From: an uncultured Thiodictyon sp.
GTDB lineage: Bacteria > Pseudomonadota > Gammaproteobacteria > Chromatiales > Chromatiaceae
Reading direction: 5' to 3'
DNA length: 36,481 nt
NCBI RefSeq assembly: GCF_903946935.1
Contig: NZ_CAJAXH010000106.1
Location: forward strand, 1-36,481
The stretch's first letter is position 1. Every line of letters starts with the position of its first letter. The translations under genes were made by a program, and so were the position numbers. The notes beneath the pieces are model-generated. The model was not told where the DNA came from, did no database searches, and worked only from the letters and a program-made list of their open reading frames with translations. Positions 16,044 through 24,134 of this stretch are shown here, piece by piece.

Positions 16044-17153
16044 ATGGAGCAAGCCGACTGGCTGGCGGCCGTGCTGCGCGGCGAGTGCATTGACTGGCCG
16101 TTCGGTTGGGGACCGCGCGATTGCGAGTCCGTGCTCCTGGCGGCCCAGGCGCAGGGCGTGAGCGGGATGCTCCTGCCCCGGCTTGACCGCTACGCCGATC
16201 CCGCGAGTCTCCCGGCGGCGTTGCGTCCGGCCCTACGGCGGCGCGTCAGGGGCGAGGCCGCCGCCGAGTTCTCCCGGCAGATCGAATGTGAACGGGTCCT
16301 GGGTCTGTTGGCGGGGGCCGGTCTGAGCGCGCTGCTCATGAAGGGCACCGCGCTGGCGTATTCGCTCTATCCGGAGCCACATTGGCGCAGTCGCTGTGAT
16401 ACGGATTTGCTGTTTGCGGATCGCGACGCCGCGTCTCTGGCCCTGGAGGTCTTCGCGCGCGATGGCTATCGCCCGATCCCGGCCCTCGGCGGCACGGTGC
16501 TCAATCACGAAGTTTGCTGTTTTAAGCAGGACCGCTTTGGTGTGACCCATTCCATGGACCTGCATTGGGCCGCCAACAACCTCCCGGTGTTTGCCGACCT
16601 GCTGCCCTTTGCCGAACTGGCGGCCGCGGCCGCTCTACTCCCGCGCCTGGGGCCCCATGCGTTGGGCGTGGCGCCGGTGCATGGGCTGTTGCTGGCCTGC
16701 ATGCACCGTCTCCAGCATGCCCCCGAGGGCCAGAGCAACCGTCTGATTTGGCTCTATGACATCCATCTGCTCACGGCGGGCTTTAGTGCGGCGGATTGGT
16801 CGGCGTTCAGTCGCCTGGCCATGACGCGTGGTGTCAGCGGGGTCTGTCTGGCTGGCTTGATGGCCGCGCGGCGGGTCTTCCGCAGTACCCTGCCCCCGGG
16901 AATCCTGGAGGCGTTGACGCAGGCGGCGGCCGCCGAGTGGCTGACACCCGCGCGCTTTGCCACCCTGCGCGGTCAATTGATCGCAAATCTGTTGGCGCTC
17001 GATGATTGGGGCAGCCGCCGGCGCCTGGTGCGGGAGCATCTGTTTCCAGATGCCGCCTATCTGACACAGACCTATGGGGCGCGCCAGGGCTGGCGTTTAC
17101 CCTTGCTCTATCTGCGCTGGATCGGCAGCAAGATCGGCAAGGCCCTGCGCTGA
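16044..17153 (+). CDS. Nucleotidyltransferase-family protein (PF14907 type)
   Basis: The 369-residue product resembles the uncharacterised nucleotidyltransferases that accompany HprK-like kinases and PqqD proteins in RiPP loci. LLMKGTALAYSLYPEPHWRS (98-116) precedes the metal-binding pair D119-x-D121 (RCDTDLLFADRD). A helical C-terminal half contains HRLQHAPEGQSNRLIWLYDI. The ATG has a good ribosome site (GGAAGGGG). The longer open frame back to 15825 is repeat-derived. It is the last gene of the series, 100 bases after the S26-like stop, the gap being filled by repeat. Its acceptor is not known; transfer of a nucleotide to the peptide or a protein is possible. Confidence 0.83.
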   Translation: MEQADWLAAVLRGECIDWPFGWGPRDCESVLLAAQAQGVSGMLLPRLDRYADPASLPAALRPALRRRVRGEAAAEFSRQIECERVLGLLAGAGLSALLMKGTALAYSLYPEPHWRSRCDTDLLFADRDAASLALEVFARDGYRPIPALGGTVLNHEVCCFKQDRFGVTHSMDLHWAANNLPVFADLLPFAELAAAAALLPRLGPHALGVAPVHGLLLACMHRLQHAPEGQSNRLIWLYDIHLLTAGFSAADWSAFSRLAMTRGVSGVCLAGLMAARRVFRSTLPPGILEALTQAAAAEWLTPARFATLRGQLIANLLALDDWGSRRRLVREHLFPDAAYLTQTYGARQGWRLPLLYLRWIGSKIGKALR

Positions 17154-17225
17154 GGGGGCATCCTGTGGGAGCGGCCTGCGGCCGCGGCGGCGTCGATCAT
17201 AACTCCGGCCACCCAGCGAACATTC

Positions 17226-17416
17226 GTCGCGGCCTGGGGGCCGCTCCTACCCGCGTAGGAGCGGCCCCAGGCCCAGCAATTCCAAATTTGAAAAAATACG
17301 CCTTGTAAATCAATGAGTCGAATGTCGACGCAGAATCGCAGCAAGAAGCCTAACATTTTGTTTTATCTTGCATATTAGCTTTCAAATTTGGAACTGCTGC
17401 CCCAGGCCGCGACGGG
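17226..17416. repeat. GGAGCGGCC-family hairpin interrupted by an insertion
   Basis: The left arm GTCGCGGCCTGGGGGCCGCT+CCTAC (17226-17250) has its partner GTAGGAGCGGCCCCAGGCC at 17255-17273. The rest of that arm, GCGAC, is found only after the insertion, at 17409-17413. Just before it, TCGATCATAACTCCGGCCA (17194-17212) is a single outer arm of the nested palindrome family. The whole gap 17154-17552 contains only these repeats, the inserted element and a 24-base tail copy at 17461-17484. Confidence 0.85.
17274..17399. mobile_element. 126-bp MITE-like element with 20-bp inverted ends and 9-bp target duplication
   Basis: The ends CAGCAATTCCAAATTTGAAA (17274-17293) and the complement of 17380-17399 (CAGCAGTTCCAAATTTGAAA) match at 19 of 20 bases. 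CCCCAGGCC stands immediately outside on both sides (17265-17273 and 17400-17408). Removing the element and one copy restores a hairpin arm like that at 5587-5614. The element is AT-rich (about 35-38% GC in two 60-base lines) in a GC-rich region and has no coding frame. It must have been moved by a transposase encoded elsewhere. Confidence 0.88.
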
Positions 17417-17552
17417 TTGCCGCAAGGACAGGTCTGGCCGAAGCGATGACCAAGGCCTGTCGTGAGAACCGCTCTTTCTAGGTTCATTATTGGTCGCGTC
17501 CTGTGCCGCTTCGCGGCGGGGCACGGAACGCGACGACTCACCCAGTGCCAGG

Positions 17553-18371
17553 CTATCTTTGTCGGCGGCCGGGTCTTTTTCGGGGGGCGGCGGGCGCCGG
17601 CATCGGGTCGACGCAGAAATAGCCGCCGCCCGGGATGGGGCGCCCGTTCAGGTCGCGTGCCCGGGGGTGGTAGCCGGTGGCGCGCTCGAAGCGGTCCTTG
17701 CGGCAAACCGCATCGCCTTTGGCCTTAAGGTCCTTGGGGACTGAGCCGAAGGCGGCCGGATTGTCCCAGACGCGACCGTCCTTGCCAAGGATGATGCGGG
17801 GTGGGATCGGGCCGGGCTTGCGGTCCTCCGCATGGCCGACGCAGAAAAAGCCGCCGCCCGGGATGGGGTCCCCGTAGTAGTCGATTGCCCGGGGGTGATA
17901 GCCGGTGGCGCGCAGGAAGTCGCCCTCGAGGCAAATCTGTTTGCCGGTTTCTTTGAGTTCTTTCGGGATCGCGCCGAAGGCGGCCGGATGATCCCAGGTG
18001 CGCCCGGCATCCGTGTCGATGATGCGCGGTGGGATCGCGGCGGGTTTGCGCCGGTCCTCCTTTTCCTGATCGACCTGGCCGGCGCAATAAAATCCGCCGC
18101 CGGGGATGTGATTGTCGTCGTAGTCGCGTGCATCCGGATGGTAGCCGCTGGCGTGATCGTAGTCGGTGCCGCGGCACGCGGCATCGCCCCGTTCCTTGAG
18201 CTCGTCCGGGACGCTGCCGAAGGACCCCGGGTGCTTCCAGTGGCGGCCGTCTTTGCCGTCGGCGATGCGTGGGGGTGGGTCGCGCGGCTTCTCGCCGGGA
18301 CCGCTCACGCAACTCGCGAGCAGTGGGGCGAGGCAGGCAAGGACGACCGCCGTCTTTTTGGCTTTCAGCAT
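17553..18371 (-). CDS. Lipoprotein with three tandem 67-residue Cys-pair modules
   Basis: I do not recognise the family. The 272-residue product has a lipoprotein signal ending LLAS-Cys21; Val at +2 fits the outer membrane. Three modules follow at about 33-99, 114-180 and 190-256. Each starts PPRI, then has W.(H/N)P..FG.(V/I)P.(E/D)LK..G, then (A/S)(T/S)GYHP.A.D......IPGGG(F/Y). Each has Cys at module positions 34 and 64 (AAC/QIC/AVC and FYC/FFC/YFC), suggesting one disulfide per module. Linkers are charged and Pro-rich, and the tail is basic (RKRPGRRQR). No motif names an enzyme; a cell-envelope binding role is a guess. It lies alone, downstream of tRNA-Ala on the same strand but beyond a terminator. 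Confidence 0.85.
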   Translation of the reverse strand: MLKAKKTAVVLACLAPLLASCVSGPGEKPRDPPPRIADGKDGRHWKHPGSFGSVPDELKERGDAACRGTDYDHASGYHPDARDYDDNHIPGGGFYCAGQVDQEKEDRRKPAAIPPRIIDTDAGRTWDHPAAFGAIPKELKETGKQICLEGDFLRATGYHPRAIDYYGDPIPGGGFFCVGHAEDRKPGPIPPRIILGKDGRVWDNPAAFGSVPKDLKAKGDAVCRKDRFERATGYHPRARDLNGRPIPGGGYFCVDPMPAPAAPRKRPGRRQR

Positions 18372-18480
18372 GGCGTTGACTCATCGATGTTGAGCAAGGC
18401 CTCGCCGTCAACCGGCGAGGCAGGAGTCGGCGCTGAGCGGCCGTGCCGCGCGCATTCAGCGACATCTGGCGCGTTAATCG

Positions 18481-18510
18481 ACAACAAAAAGCCCGCGGTT
18501 AGGCGGGCTT
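18481..18510 (-). terminator. Rho-independent terminator of tRNA-Ala
   Basis: On the minus strand AAGCCCGCC-TAACC-GCGGGCTT forms a strong stem (with one bulge), followed by TTTGTTGT. It lies 36 bases after the tRNA. Confidence 0.8.
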
Positions 18511-18545
18511 CCGGATCCGTCTGGGATCGTCTGACTAAGACTGTT

Positions 18546-18621
<76 letters not shown>

Positions 18622-18730
18622 AAATGATCGCCCCGGATCGGGGGGCCAATCGGCGCTGACCGGACGGGCCGTCAGCGGAATGCGAATTTTGCACTATTCG
18701 CGGGGTCCTGGGCAAGCCCCGCGAGCGAAT

Positions 18731-19549
18731 TTAACCGACCGTGCGGTGCAACATGAGCTCCAGCACCGCCTTACTGCCGAAGTAGGCGAGGATCAGGATC
18801 ACGAAGCCGCTCAGGGTCCAGATGATGGCGGTACGACCGCGCCAGCCATAGCGGAAGCGTCCGAGCAGCAGACCGCCGAAGACCAGCCAGGCCAGGACGG
18901 ACAGCACGGTCTTGTGGACCAGGTGCTGGGCGAACATGTTCTGGAGGAAGGCGAACCCGGACAGCAGCGCGAAGGTCAGGAGCACGAACCCGGCCGCGAT
19001 CATCTCGAACAGCAGGCTCTCCATGGTCTGGAGTGGCGGTAGCCCCTTGACGAACCCGCCGGGCTGGCGGCTGCGCAGGTGATGATCCTGGATGGCGAGC
19101 AGGACCGCCTGCACCGCGCCCAGGGTGAGCAGGCTGTAGGCGAGCATCGACAAGAGCACATGGACCTTCAGGTCCCAGCCGGCCGCCGGGCTCATGAAGG
19201 CGACCTCGCCGAAGCGCGCCTCCAACCCGATGGTCAAGGCCGCCAAGGGGAGCAGGATCAGACCCAGGTTCTCCACCGGCTTGGTCAGGCTGGAAACCAT
19301 GAGGAGCGCGATCACGGTCCAGGTGGTCAGTGCCAAGGCATTGAAAAACAGTAGATTCAATCCGGTGTGGCTGAAAATACTGTCCCACAGCAACCAGGTG
19401 TGCAGGATGAGCCCGGCGAAACCCAGCCCGAGCGCCAGGTCGCGCTTAGGCACCCAGATGTCGGTCGAGCGGAACAGGCGCAGACCGATCGCGCCGGTGG
19501 CGGACAGGTAGAAGAGGATGGCGGTGACGGCGAGTAGGGTGTGTTTCAT
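18731..19549 (-). CDS. ypjD: Inner membrane protein YpjD/CcsA family
   Basis: This is a multi-pass membrane protein of the cytochrome c assembly (CcsA/HemX-like) superfamily. Hydrophobic segments span almost all of its 272 residues, with loops containing HTWLLWDSIF, VHVLLSMLAYSLLTL, the family-typical LPPLQTMESLLFEMI, and HKTVLSVLAWLVFGGLLLGR. In proteobacteria this gene is very often divergent from ffh, as here, and has been linked to magnesium/cobalt handling (CorE) and haem-related roles; its exact function is unsettled. I chose MKHTLL (19549); an in-frame ATG six codons upstream (19567) is possible. Confidence 0.9.
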   Translation of the reverse strand: MKHTLLAVTAILFYLSATGAIGLRLFRSTDIWVPKRDLALGLGFAGLILHTWLLWDSIFSHTGLNLLFFNALALTTWTVIALLMVSSLTKPVENLGLILLPLAALTIGLEARFGEVAFMSPAAGWDLKVHVLLSMLAYSLLTLGAVQAVLLAIQDHHLRSRQPGGFVKGLPPLQTMESLLFEMIAAGFVLLTFALLSGFAFLQNMFAQHLVHKTVLSVLAWLVFGGLLLGRFRYGWRGRTAIIWTLSGFVILILAYFGSKAVLELMLHRTVG

Positions 19550-19601
19550 AGCGGCGCATAATCTCATAAACCGCCGATCGGGAAAACGCCGCGGCGGGCG
19601 G

Positions 19602-19607
19602 TATACT
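19602..19607 (+). promoter_or_regulatory. Likely -10 box of ffh
   Basis: GGTATACTGTC contains TATACT about 110 bases before the ffh start; no good -35 box is visible. The same 11-base context recurs before the CysZ/J-domain gene at 30994-31004. Confidence 0.45.
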
Positions 19608-19716
19608 GTCTGACCTCAGTGCGTCCGGTTGTGCCGGGCGTGTCGGCATCGCCGGGCGGCGGGCGCGACCATTAGACCACAGCGGCGCCGACCGGGGCGA
19701 TCATTAGGGGGCAAGT

Positions 19717-21117
19717 ATGTTCGAGAATCTCCAGGAGCGCTTCGGGCGTGTACTGAAAGACCTGCGAGGGCAGGGGCGCCTGACCGAGGACAACATCAAG
19801 GACACCATGCGCGAGGTGCGCATGGCGCTGCTGGAGGCGGACGTTGCGCTGCCGGTGGTGCGGGCCTTTGTCGAGCAGGTGCGCGAGAAGGCCCTGGGCG
19901 AGGAGGTGATGAAGAGCCTCACGCCGGGTCAGGTCCTGATCAAGATCGTCAACGACGAGCTGATCGCCCTGATGGGCGAGGCCAACGAGCGTCTGGACCT
20001 CACCGCCCAGCCGCCGGCGGTGGTGCTGATGGCCGGCCTCCAGGGCTCGGGTAAGACCACCAGTGTGGCGAAGCTTGCCCGCTGGCTCCAGGAGAAGCAG
20101 AAAAAGACCGTGGCGGTGGTGAGTTGCGACGTTTACCGGCCGGCGGCCATCGAGCAACTGCGCACCGTGGCCGCCGAGGTGGGCGCGGGTTTTATCCCGA
20201 GCAGCGGCGACCAGGACCCGGTCGACATCGCCCGTCATGCGCTGGACACCGCGCGCAAGCAGTTCAAAGACGTGCTGATCGTGGATACCGCCGGTCGGCT
20301 GCATGTCGACTCGGCCATGATGGATGAGATCAAGGCCATCCATGCCGCCATCCGGCCGGTCGAGACACTGTTCGTGGTCGATGCCATGACTGGCCAGGAC
20401 GCGGCCAACACCGCCCGCGCCTTCGACGAGGCCCTGCCGCTCACCGGCATCATCCTCACCAAGACCGACGGCGACGCCCGCGGCGGTGCGGCGCTGTCGA
20501 TCCGCCAGATCACCGGCAAGCCGATCAAGTTCCTGGGTACCGGTGAGAAAACGACGGCCCTGGAGCCCTTCCACCCGGATCGGGTCGCCTCGCGCATCCT
20601 CGGGATGGGCGATGTGCTCTCGTTGGTGGAGGAGGTCCAGTCCAAGGTCGACCGCGAGCAGGCCGAGCGGCTGGTCAAGAAGCTTAAGAAGGGGAAGGAC
20701 TTCGACCTGGCGGACTTCCGCGAGCAGTTGGTGCAGATGGCCAAGATGGGTGGCATGGCGAGCCTGATGGACAAGCTCCCGGGGATGAATCAGGTCCCGG
20801 AGCGCATGAAAAATCAGGTCAATGACAAGGCGATGGGCAAGCTGGCCGCGATCATCGATTCAATGACACCCCAGGAGCGCCAGTTTCCGGCGATCATCAA
20901 GGGGTCGCGGCGACGGCGCATCGCGATGGGCTCCGGGACCCAGGTACAGGACGTCAACCAACTGCTCAAGCAGTTCACCCAGATGCAGAAAATGATGAAA
21001 AAGATGAAGGGCGGCGGTATGGCGAAGATGATGCGCGCCATGGGCGGACGCATGCCGGGCGGATTCCCCGGCGGTTTCCCGGGCGGCGGCATGCCCCCGG
21101 GCGGGTTCAACCTGTAG
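19717..21117 (+). CDS. ffh: Signal recognition particle protein Ffh
   Basis: Ffh is the GTPase that with 4.5S RNA delivers nascent membrane proteins to FtsY. The 466-residue product has the N domain (MFENLQERFGRVLKDLRGQG), the G domain ([45 protein letters not shown]) and the methionine-rich M domain with MKNQVNDKAMGKLAAIIDSM and KGSRRRRIAMGSGT, the RNA-binding motif. The tail is rich in Met, Gly and Pro (GGFPGGFPGGGMPPGG). The length is slightly above the usual 450. A small unknown gene follows after 10 bases. Confidence 0.98.
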   Translation: MFENLQERFGRVLKDLRGQGRLTEDNIKDTMREVRMALLEADVALPVVRAFVEQVREKALGEEVMKSLTPGQVLIKIVNDELIALMGEANERLDLTAQPPAVVLMAGLQGSGKTTSVAKLARWLQEKQKKTVAVVSCDVYRPAAIEQLRTVAAEVGAGFIPSSGDQDPVDIARHALDTARKQFKDVLIVDTAGRLHVDSAMMDEIKAIHAAIRPVETLFVVDAMTGQDAANTARAFDEALPLTGIILTKTDGDARGGAALSIRQITGKPIKFLGTGEKTTALEPFHPDRVASRILGMGDVLSLVEEVQSKVDREQAERLVKKLKKGKDFDLADFREQLVQMAKMGGMASLMDKLPGMNQVPERMKNQVNDKAMGKLAAIIDSMTPQERQFPAIIKGSRRRRIAMGSGTQVQDVNQLLKQFTQMQKMMKKMKGGGMAKMMRAMGGRMPGGFPGGFPGGGMPPGGFNL

Positions 21118-21127
21118 GCCGGCGACC

Positions 21128-21463
21128 ATGCACTATCGTGTCTACTATTTATTCGACCGCTTCGGCGAGTCGGTCTCCTCCGCCAGCGCGGTGGAAATGA
21201 GCGCACGCAGCATCTGCGATCAGTTGTTGCCGCGCCTCCAGTCGGAGGACGACTTTCTCGGCATCATCGACCCGGCGGAGACCATCCTCCAGATCCTGTG
21301 CGAGCGCGAGCCCGATCGCTATTGGGTCGAGCTGCCGATGGAGGCGGCCAAGGCCTCCTATGGTACCTATATGAACCTGGAGGAGCTGCGCGCATTCGTC
21401 GCCCAAATGCCCGCCGTGTTCGACTCCAAGGCGATTCCGGGGATGGTCTACCGGCCCTGGTAG
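21128..21463 (+). CDS. Small conserved-looking protein downstream of ffh (111 aa)
   Basis: Not recognised. It starts 10 bases after the ffh stop and is probably co-transcribed. It reads MHYRVYYLFDRFGESVSSAS, then acidic stretches (QSEDDFLGIIDPAETILQIL), and ends SKAIPGMVYRPW. No signal peptide or membrane segment is present. Codon use and GC match ffh. Ffh is usually followed by rpsP; that gene is not here. Confidence 0.75.
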   Translation: MHYRVYYLFDRFGESVSSASAVEMSARSICDQLLPRLQSEDDFLGIIDPAETILQILCEREPDRYWVELPMEAAKASYGTYMNLEELRAFVAQMPAVFDSKAIPGMVYRPW

Positions 21464-21491
21464 GAAATCCAGATAGGCTTGAAGAGGATAG

Positions 21492-21670
21492 GTCCGCAAA
21501 TGAACGCGAATGAACGCAAATAAGATGTAGCGGTTTAGCGTGCGCCGGGTTCGTTCCGGCGCGTCGCATCACCCATGTCGCTAACGCCGAATTGGCTCGC
21601 GACAAGAGGCTATCCATCGTGTCAAACGCTGGTCTTTCTTATTTGCGTTGATTGGCGTTCATTTGCGGAC
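21492..21670. repeat. CGCAAATGAACG-type inverted repeat (179 bp)
   Basis: Left arm 21492-21524 and right arm 21638-21670 are reverse complements over 33 bases with two mismatches. The core unit is GCAAATGAACGC. The right arm overlaps the 3' end of lgt and carries its stop codon. Confidence 0.88.
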
Positions 21671-22496
21671 TGATGTTCCCGCGGCGGTAGGCGAGTACTA
21701 GGAATAGGGTGCCGAACAGGATCATCGGGGTGGACAGGACCTGCCCCATGGTGAGCCAATCGAAGGCGAGATAGCCCAACTGGACATCCGGGGTGCGGAC
21801 GAACTCGATGGCGAAGCGGAAACACCCGTAGAGCAGCAGGAAGAGCCCGGACACCGCCATCATCGGGCGCGGGCGGCTGGAGAAAATCCACAGGATCAGG
21901 AAGAGTGTGAGGCCCTCAAGGCCCGCCTCATAGAGTTGCGACGGATGGACCGCCGGGCTCAGGAGGGTGCCGATCGGCTGGTCCGCGCAAGCGGCCGGGA
22001 ACCGGGCGCAGGGGAGTTGTACGCCCCAGGGAAGCTCAGTGCGGTGCCCCCAAAGTTCCCCATTGATAAAGTTGCCGATGCGCCCGAAGAAGAGCCCGGT
22101 GGGGACCAGCGGGCTAATGAAATCGGCCACCTGGAAGAAGTGCAGGCCCTGGCGGCGGGCGAACAGCATCATGGCCACGACGACCCCGATCAGGCCCCCG
22201 TGGAAGGCCATTCCGCCCTCCCAGACCTTAAACAAATTCAGCGGGTTGGCTAGTATCTGGTCGAACCCGTAGAAGATCATGTAGCCGAGCCGGCCGCCCA
22301 CGACGACGCCGATGATGCAGTAGAAGATCACGTCGTCGACCATCTCGGCGGTCCAGCCCGAGCCGGGGCGCGCCGCCCGGGCGCGCGCCAGGGTCCAGGA
22401 CAGGGCGAAGCCCGCCAGATACATGAGCCCGTACCAATGGACGCGCAGCGGTCCGATGGCAACGGCGATGGGGTCGATGTCGGGGTAGGTCAGCAT
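21639..22496 (-). CDS. lgt: Prolipoprotein diacylglyceryl transferase
   Basis: Lgt moves a diacylglyceryl group from phosphatidylglycerol to the lipobox Cys of prolipoproteins, in the inner membrane. The product has the conserved [10 protein letters not shown] segment and the signature [13 protein letters not shown], with several membrane helices and [15 protein letters not shown] near the end. The start [20 protein letters not shown] (22496) is the family-typical one; the frame is open to 22544 but those codons are not. About 285 residues. The last dozen residues ([11 protein letters not shown]) are translated from the inverted repeat at 21638-21670, so the natural C-terminus was probably replaced. 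The catalytic region is unaffected. Confidence 0.96.
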   Translation of the reverse strand: MLTYPDIDPIAVAIGPLRVHWYGLMYLAGFALSWTLARARAARPGSGWTAEMVDDVIFYCIIGVVVGGRLGYMIFYGFDQILANPLNLFKVWEGGMAFHGGLIGVVVAMMLFARRQGLHFFQVADFISPLVPTGLFFGRIGNFINGELWGHRTELPWGVQLPCARFPAACADQPIGTLLSPAVHPSQLYEAGLEGLTLFLILWIFSSRPRPMMAVSGLFLLLYGCFRFAIEFVRTPDVQLGYLAFDWLTMGQVLSTPMILFGTLFLVLAYRRGNISPQMNANQRK

Positions 22497-22618
22497 GGGC
22501 GCGGATGGTATCACGGGCGGAGGCGATCTTGGTCGACGGCTCACGCCAAGATGGAGGTAGGTCGCCCTTCAGGGCGACCGTCTGAACTGGCATCAATCAA
22601 ACCAAAACCGGGAATGGC

Positions 22619-22747
22619 TCACGCCAAGGCGCCAAGCTCGCCAAGAAATACAATGGAGTAGACCGACTATCCAGATCGCCCGCCTGGTGACTGGCCCCAC
22701 GCTGATAACGCACCGAAAACCTTGGCGAGCTTGGCGCCTTGGCGTGA
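22619..22747. repeat. CGCCAAGG-type inverted repeat, copy 2 (perfect 27-bp ends)
   Basis: TCACGCCAAGGCGCCAAGCT+CGCCAAG (22619-22645) is the exact complement of 22721-22747. The inner 75 bases have no gene but share GCACCGAAAAC-like sequence with copy 1 (GCATTGAAAAC). A small perfect hairpin GGTCGCCCTTCAGGGCGACC lies before it at 22560-22579. Confidence 0.9.
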
Positions 22748-22811
22748 CAACTGCTCTTTCCAGGATCGGGCGTCAGGTGTCCTGTTCGTGGGTACTGCGG
22801 CGCGGCCCGGG

Positions 22812-22942
22812 GGCCTTGATCATCCGTTCCGGCCAGGCGATCGGTCCGCACAGCGGACCCTACGGCTTGCGTCGCGCCCGTAGGGTCCGCTGCGCGGACC
22901 AACCTCGCGGCTAGCGCGGCGGCCAGGATTATGACCGAGGCC
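22812..22942. repeat. Nested palindromic element, variant C (131 bp)
   Basis: The outer arms GGCCTTGATCA...CCGGCCA and GGCCAGGATTATGACCGAGG+CC match those of copies A and B. The inner pair is different: GGTCCGCACAGCGGACCCTA+CGG faces CCGTAGGGTCCGCTGCGCGG+ACC. The end of this element contains the stop codon of the creD remnant (22929-22931). Confidence 0.85.
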
Positions 22943-24134
22943 GGCCCGGGTCGACGGGCCCGACGCTGTACCAGTCGAGCCGGCGGGTGATCGTCATCAC
23001 CAGGGCAAGCAGTCCGAACAGCAGCAGTGAGCCCATGAGCAGCGCCGTATCCTCGTTGATCAACAGCCCGTAGAGTGCGCCGAACAGCGCCGCGAGCAGT
23101 CCGGCGAAGCCCAGCCCCCGTCGTGCGCTCCCCAGCACATGGCTGAGATAGAACCCCTGGAGCGCAATACTGGCCCCGGCTGCGAGCGCATAAGCCAGCG
23201 CGAATGGGACCTGCTCGGAGAGGCTCAGGAGCAACAGGAAGAACAGGGCCAGGGCCAAGCCGACCAGCAGGTACTGGGCGGGGTGGATGCGCAGTGACTT
23301 CAGCAACTCGAACAGGAAAAAGGCGGCAAAGCTCAAGGCGACGAACAGGAAGCCATATTTCAGTGCCCGGTCCGCCATGGAGTAGACGTTGATGGGCTCG
23401 ATGAAACGCACGCCAAAGGCGTCCCGGCAGTCCCCCTTCCAGGCCCGGCCCTCGCGCGCGGCGGCGGTGAAGGCCGCGGGGGCCTTGGTCGCCAGGGCAC
23501 TGACCTCCCAGCGCGCGCTGAACCCGGCGGGCCTATCCTGCCGGTCGCGCGGCATGTGCCGGTCGCGCGGCATGGGCAGGAAGGCGCCGGCAAAGCTCGG
23601 GTGTGGCCAGGTTGAGTCGAGCGTGACCCAGGCGGTCTCCGCGAGCGGGACGAAGTCCACGGCCTCGGTCCCGCGGACCGAGAGGCCGATTGAGAAGGGC
23701 AGGGCGCGCGCCGTCCCGGGCGCCAGGCCGGCGGCATCGGCATGGATCCCGTCGAGCCCGGCCAACCCGCTGCCGTTGCGAAAGCCCAATGGGGTGCCGT
23801 CCAAGGTCAGTTGCGGGGTGCTCGAGAGCCCGCGGGTGTCACTGACGAAGACGCTGACGAAGGGCGTCCCCCAGGTCAGCTTGACCCCCTTACCGACACC
23901 CGGCAGTGCCGGTCTGGTCGGGACCTCGAAGCGTCCAGCGATGGAGGCCTTCAAGTCATAGACGAGTGCCTTGAACAGCCCTCGGCGTTTGAAATCGGTG
24001 GCGGCGTTGGTGTCCCAGTCGGCCCGGCTCGGCAGCACCACCCAGCGCCCCTCGCTGCGACGTTGGTCTTCGCGTTGCACCCGACTGGCAGTCCCCGTCG
24101 GGGCGTTGGCGATCTCCTCCAGTACGGTCTCAGT
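22929..24134 (-). pseudogene. creD: creD remnant (inner membrane protein CreD, N-terminus lost)
   Basis: About 400 residues match CreD: FVSVFVSDTRGLSSTPQLTL, LDSTWPHPSFAGAFLP, the INVYSMADRALKYGFLFVAL helix start, LRIHPAQYLLVGLALALFFL, and the end TRRLDWYSVG. Five or six C-terminal membrane helices are present. The normal N-terminal helix and the segment before ETVLEEIANAPTG are missing, and the following GP...P stretch of the family also appears shortened. Its frame joins the creC remnant at about 24130-24137 out of phase. The stop lies in the palindromic repeat. A product could only be made from a fortuitous upstream start. Confidence 0.8.

Noticed and set aside
12720-17153. Lasso peptide biosynthetic cluster
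   Set aside because: The PqqD-like, kinase and nucleotidyltransferase genes fit, but no asparagine-synthetase-like cyclase and no transglutaminase-like protease are present, and a radical SAM enzyme is.
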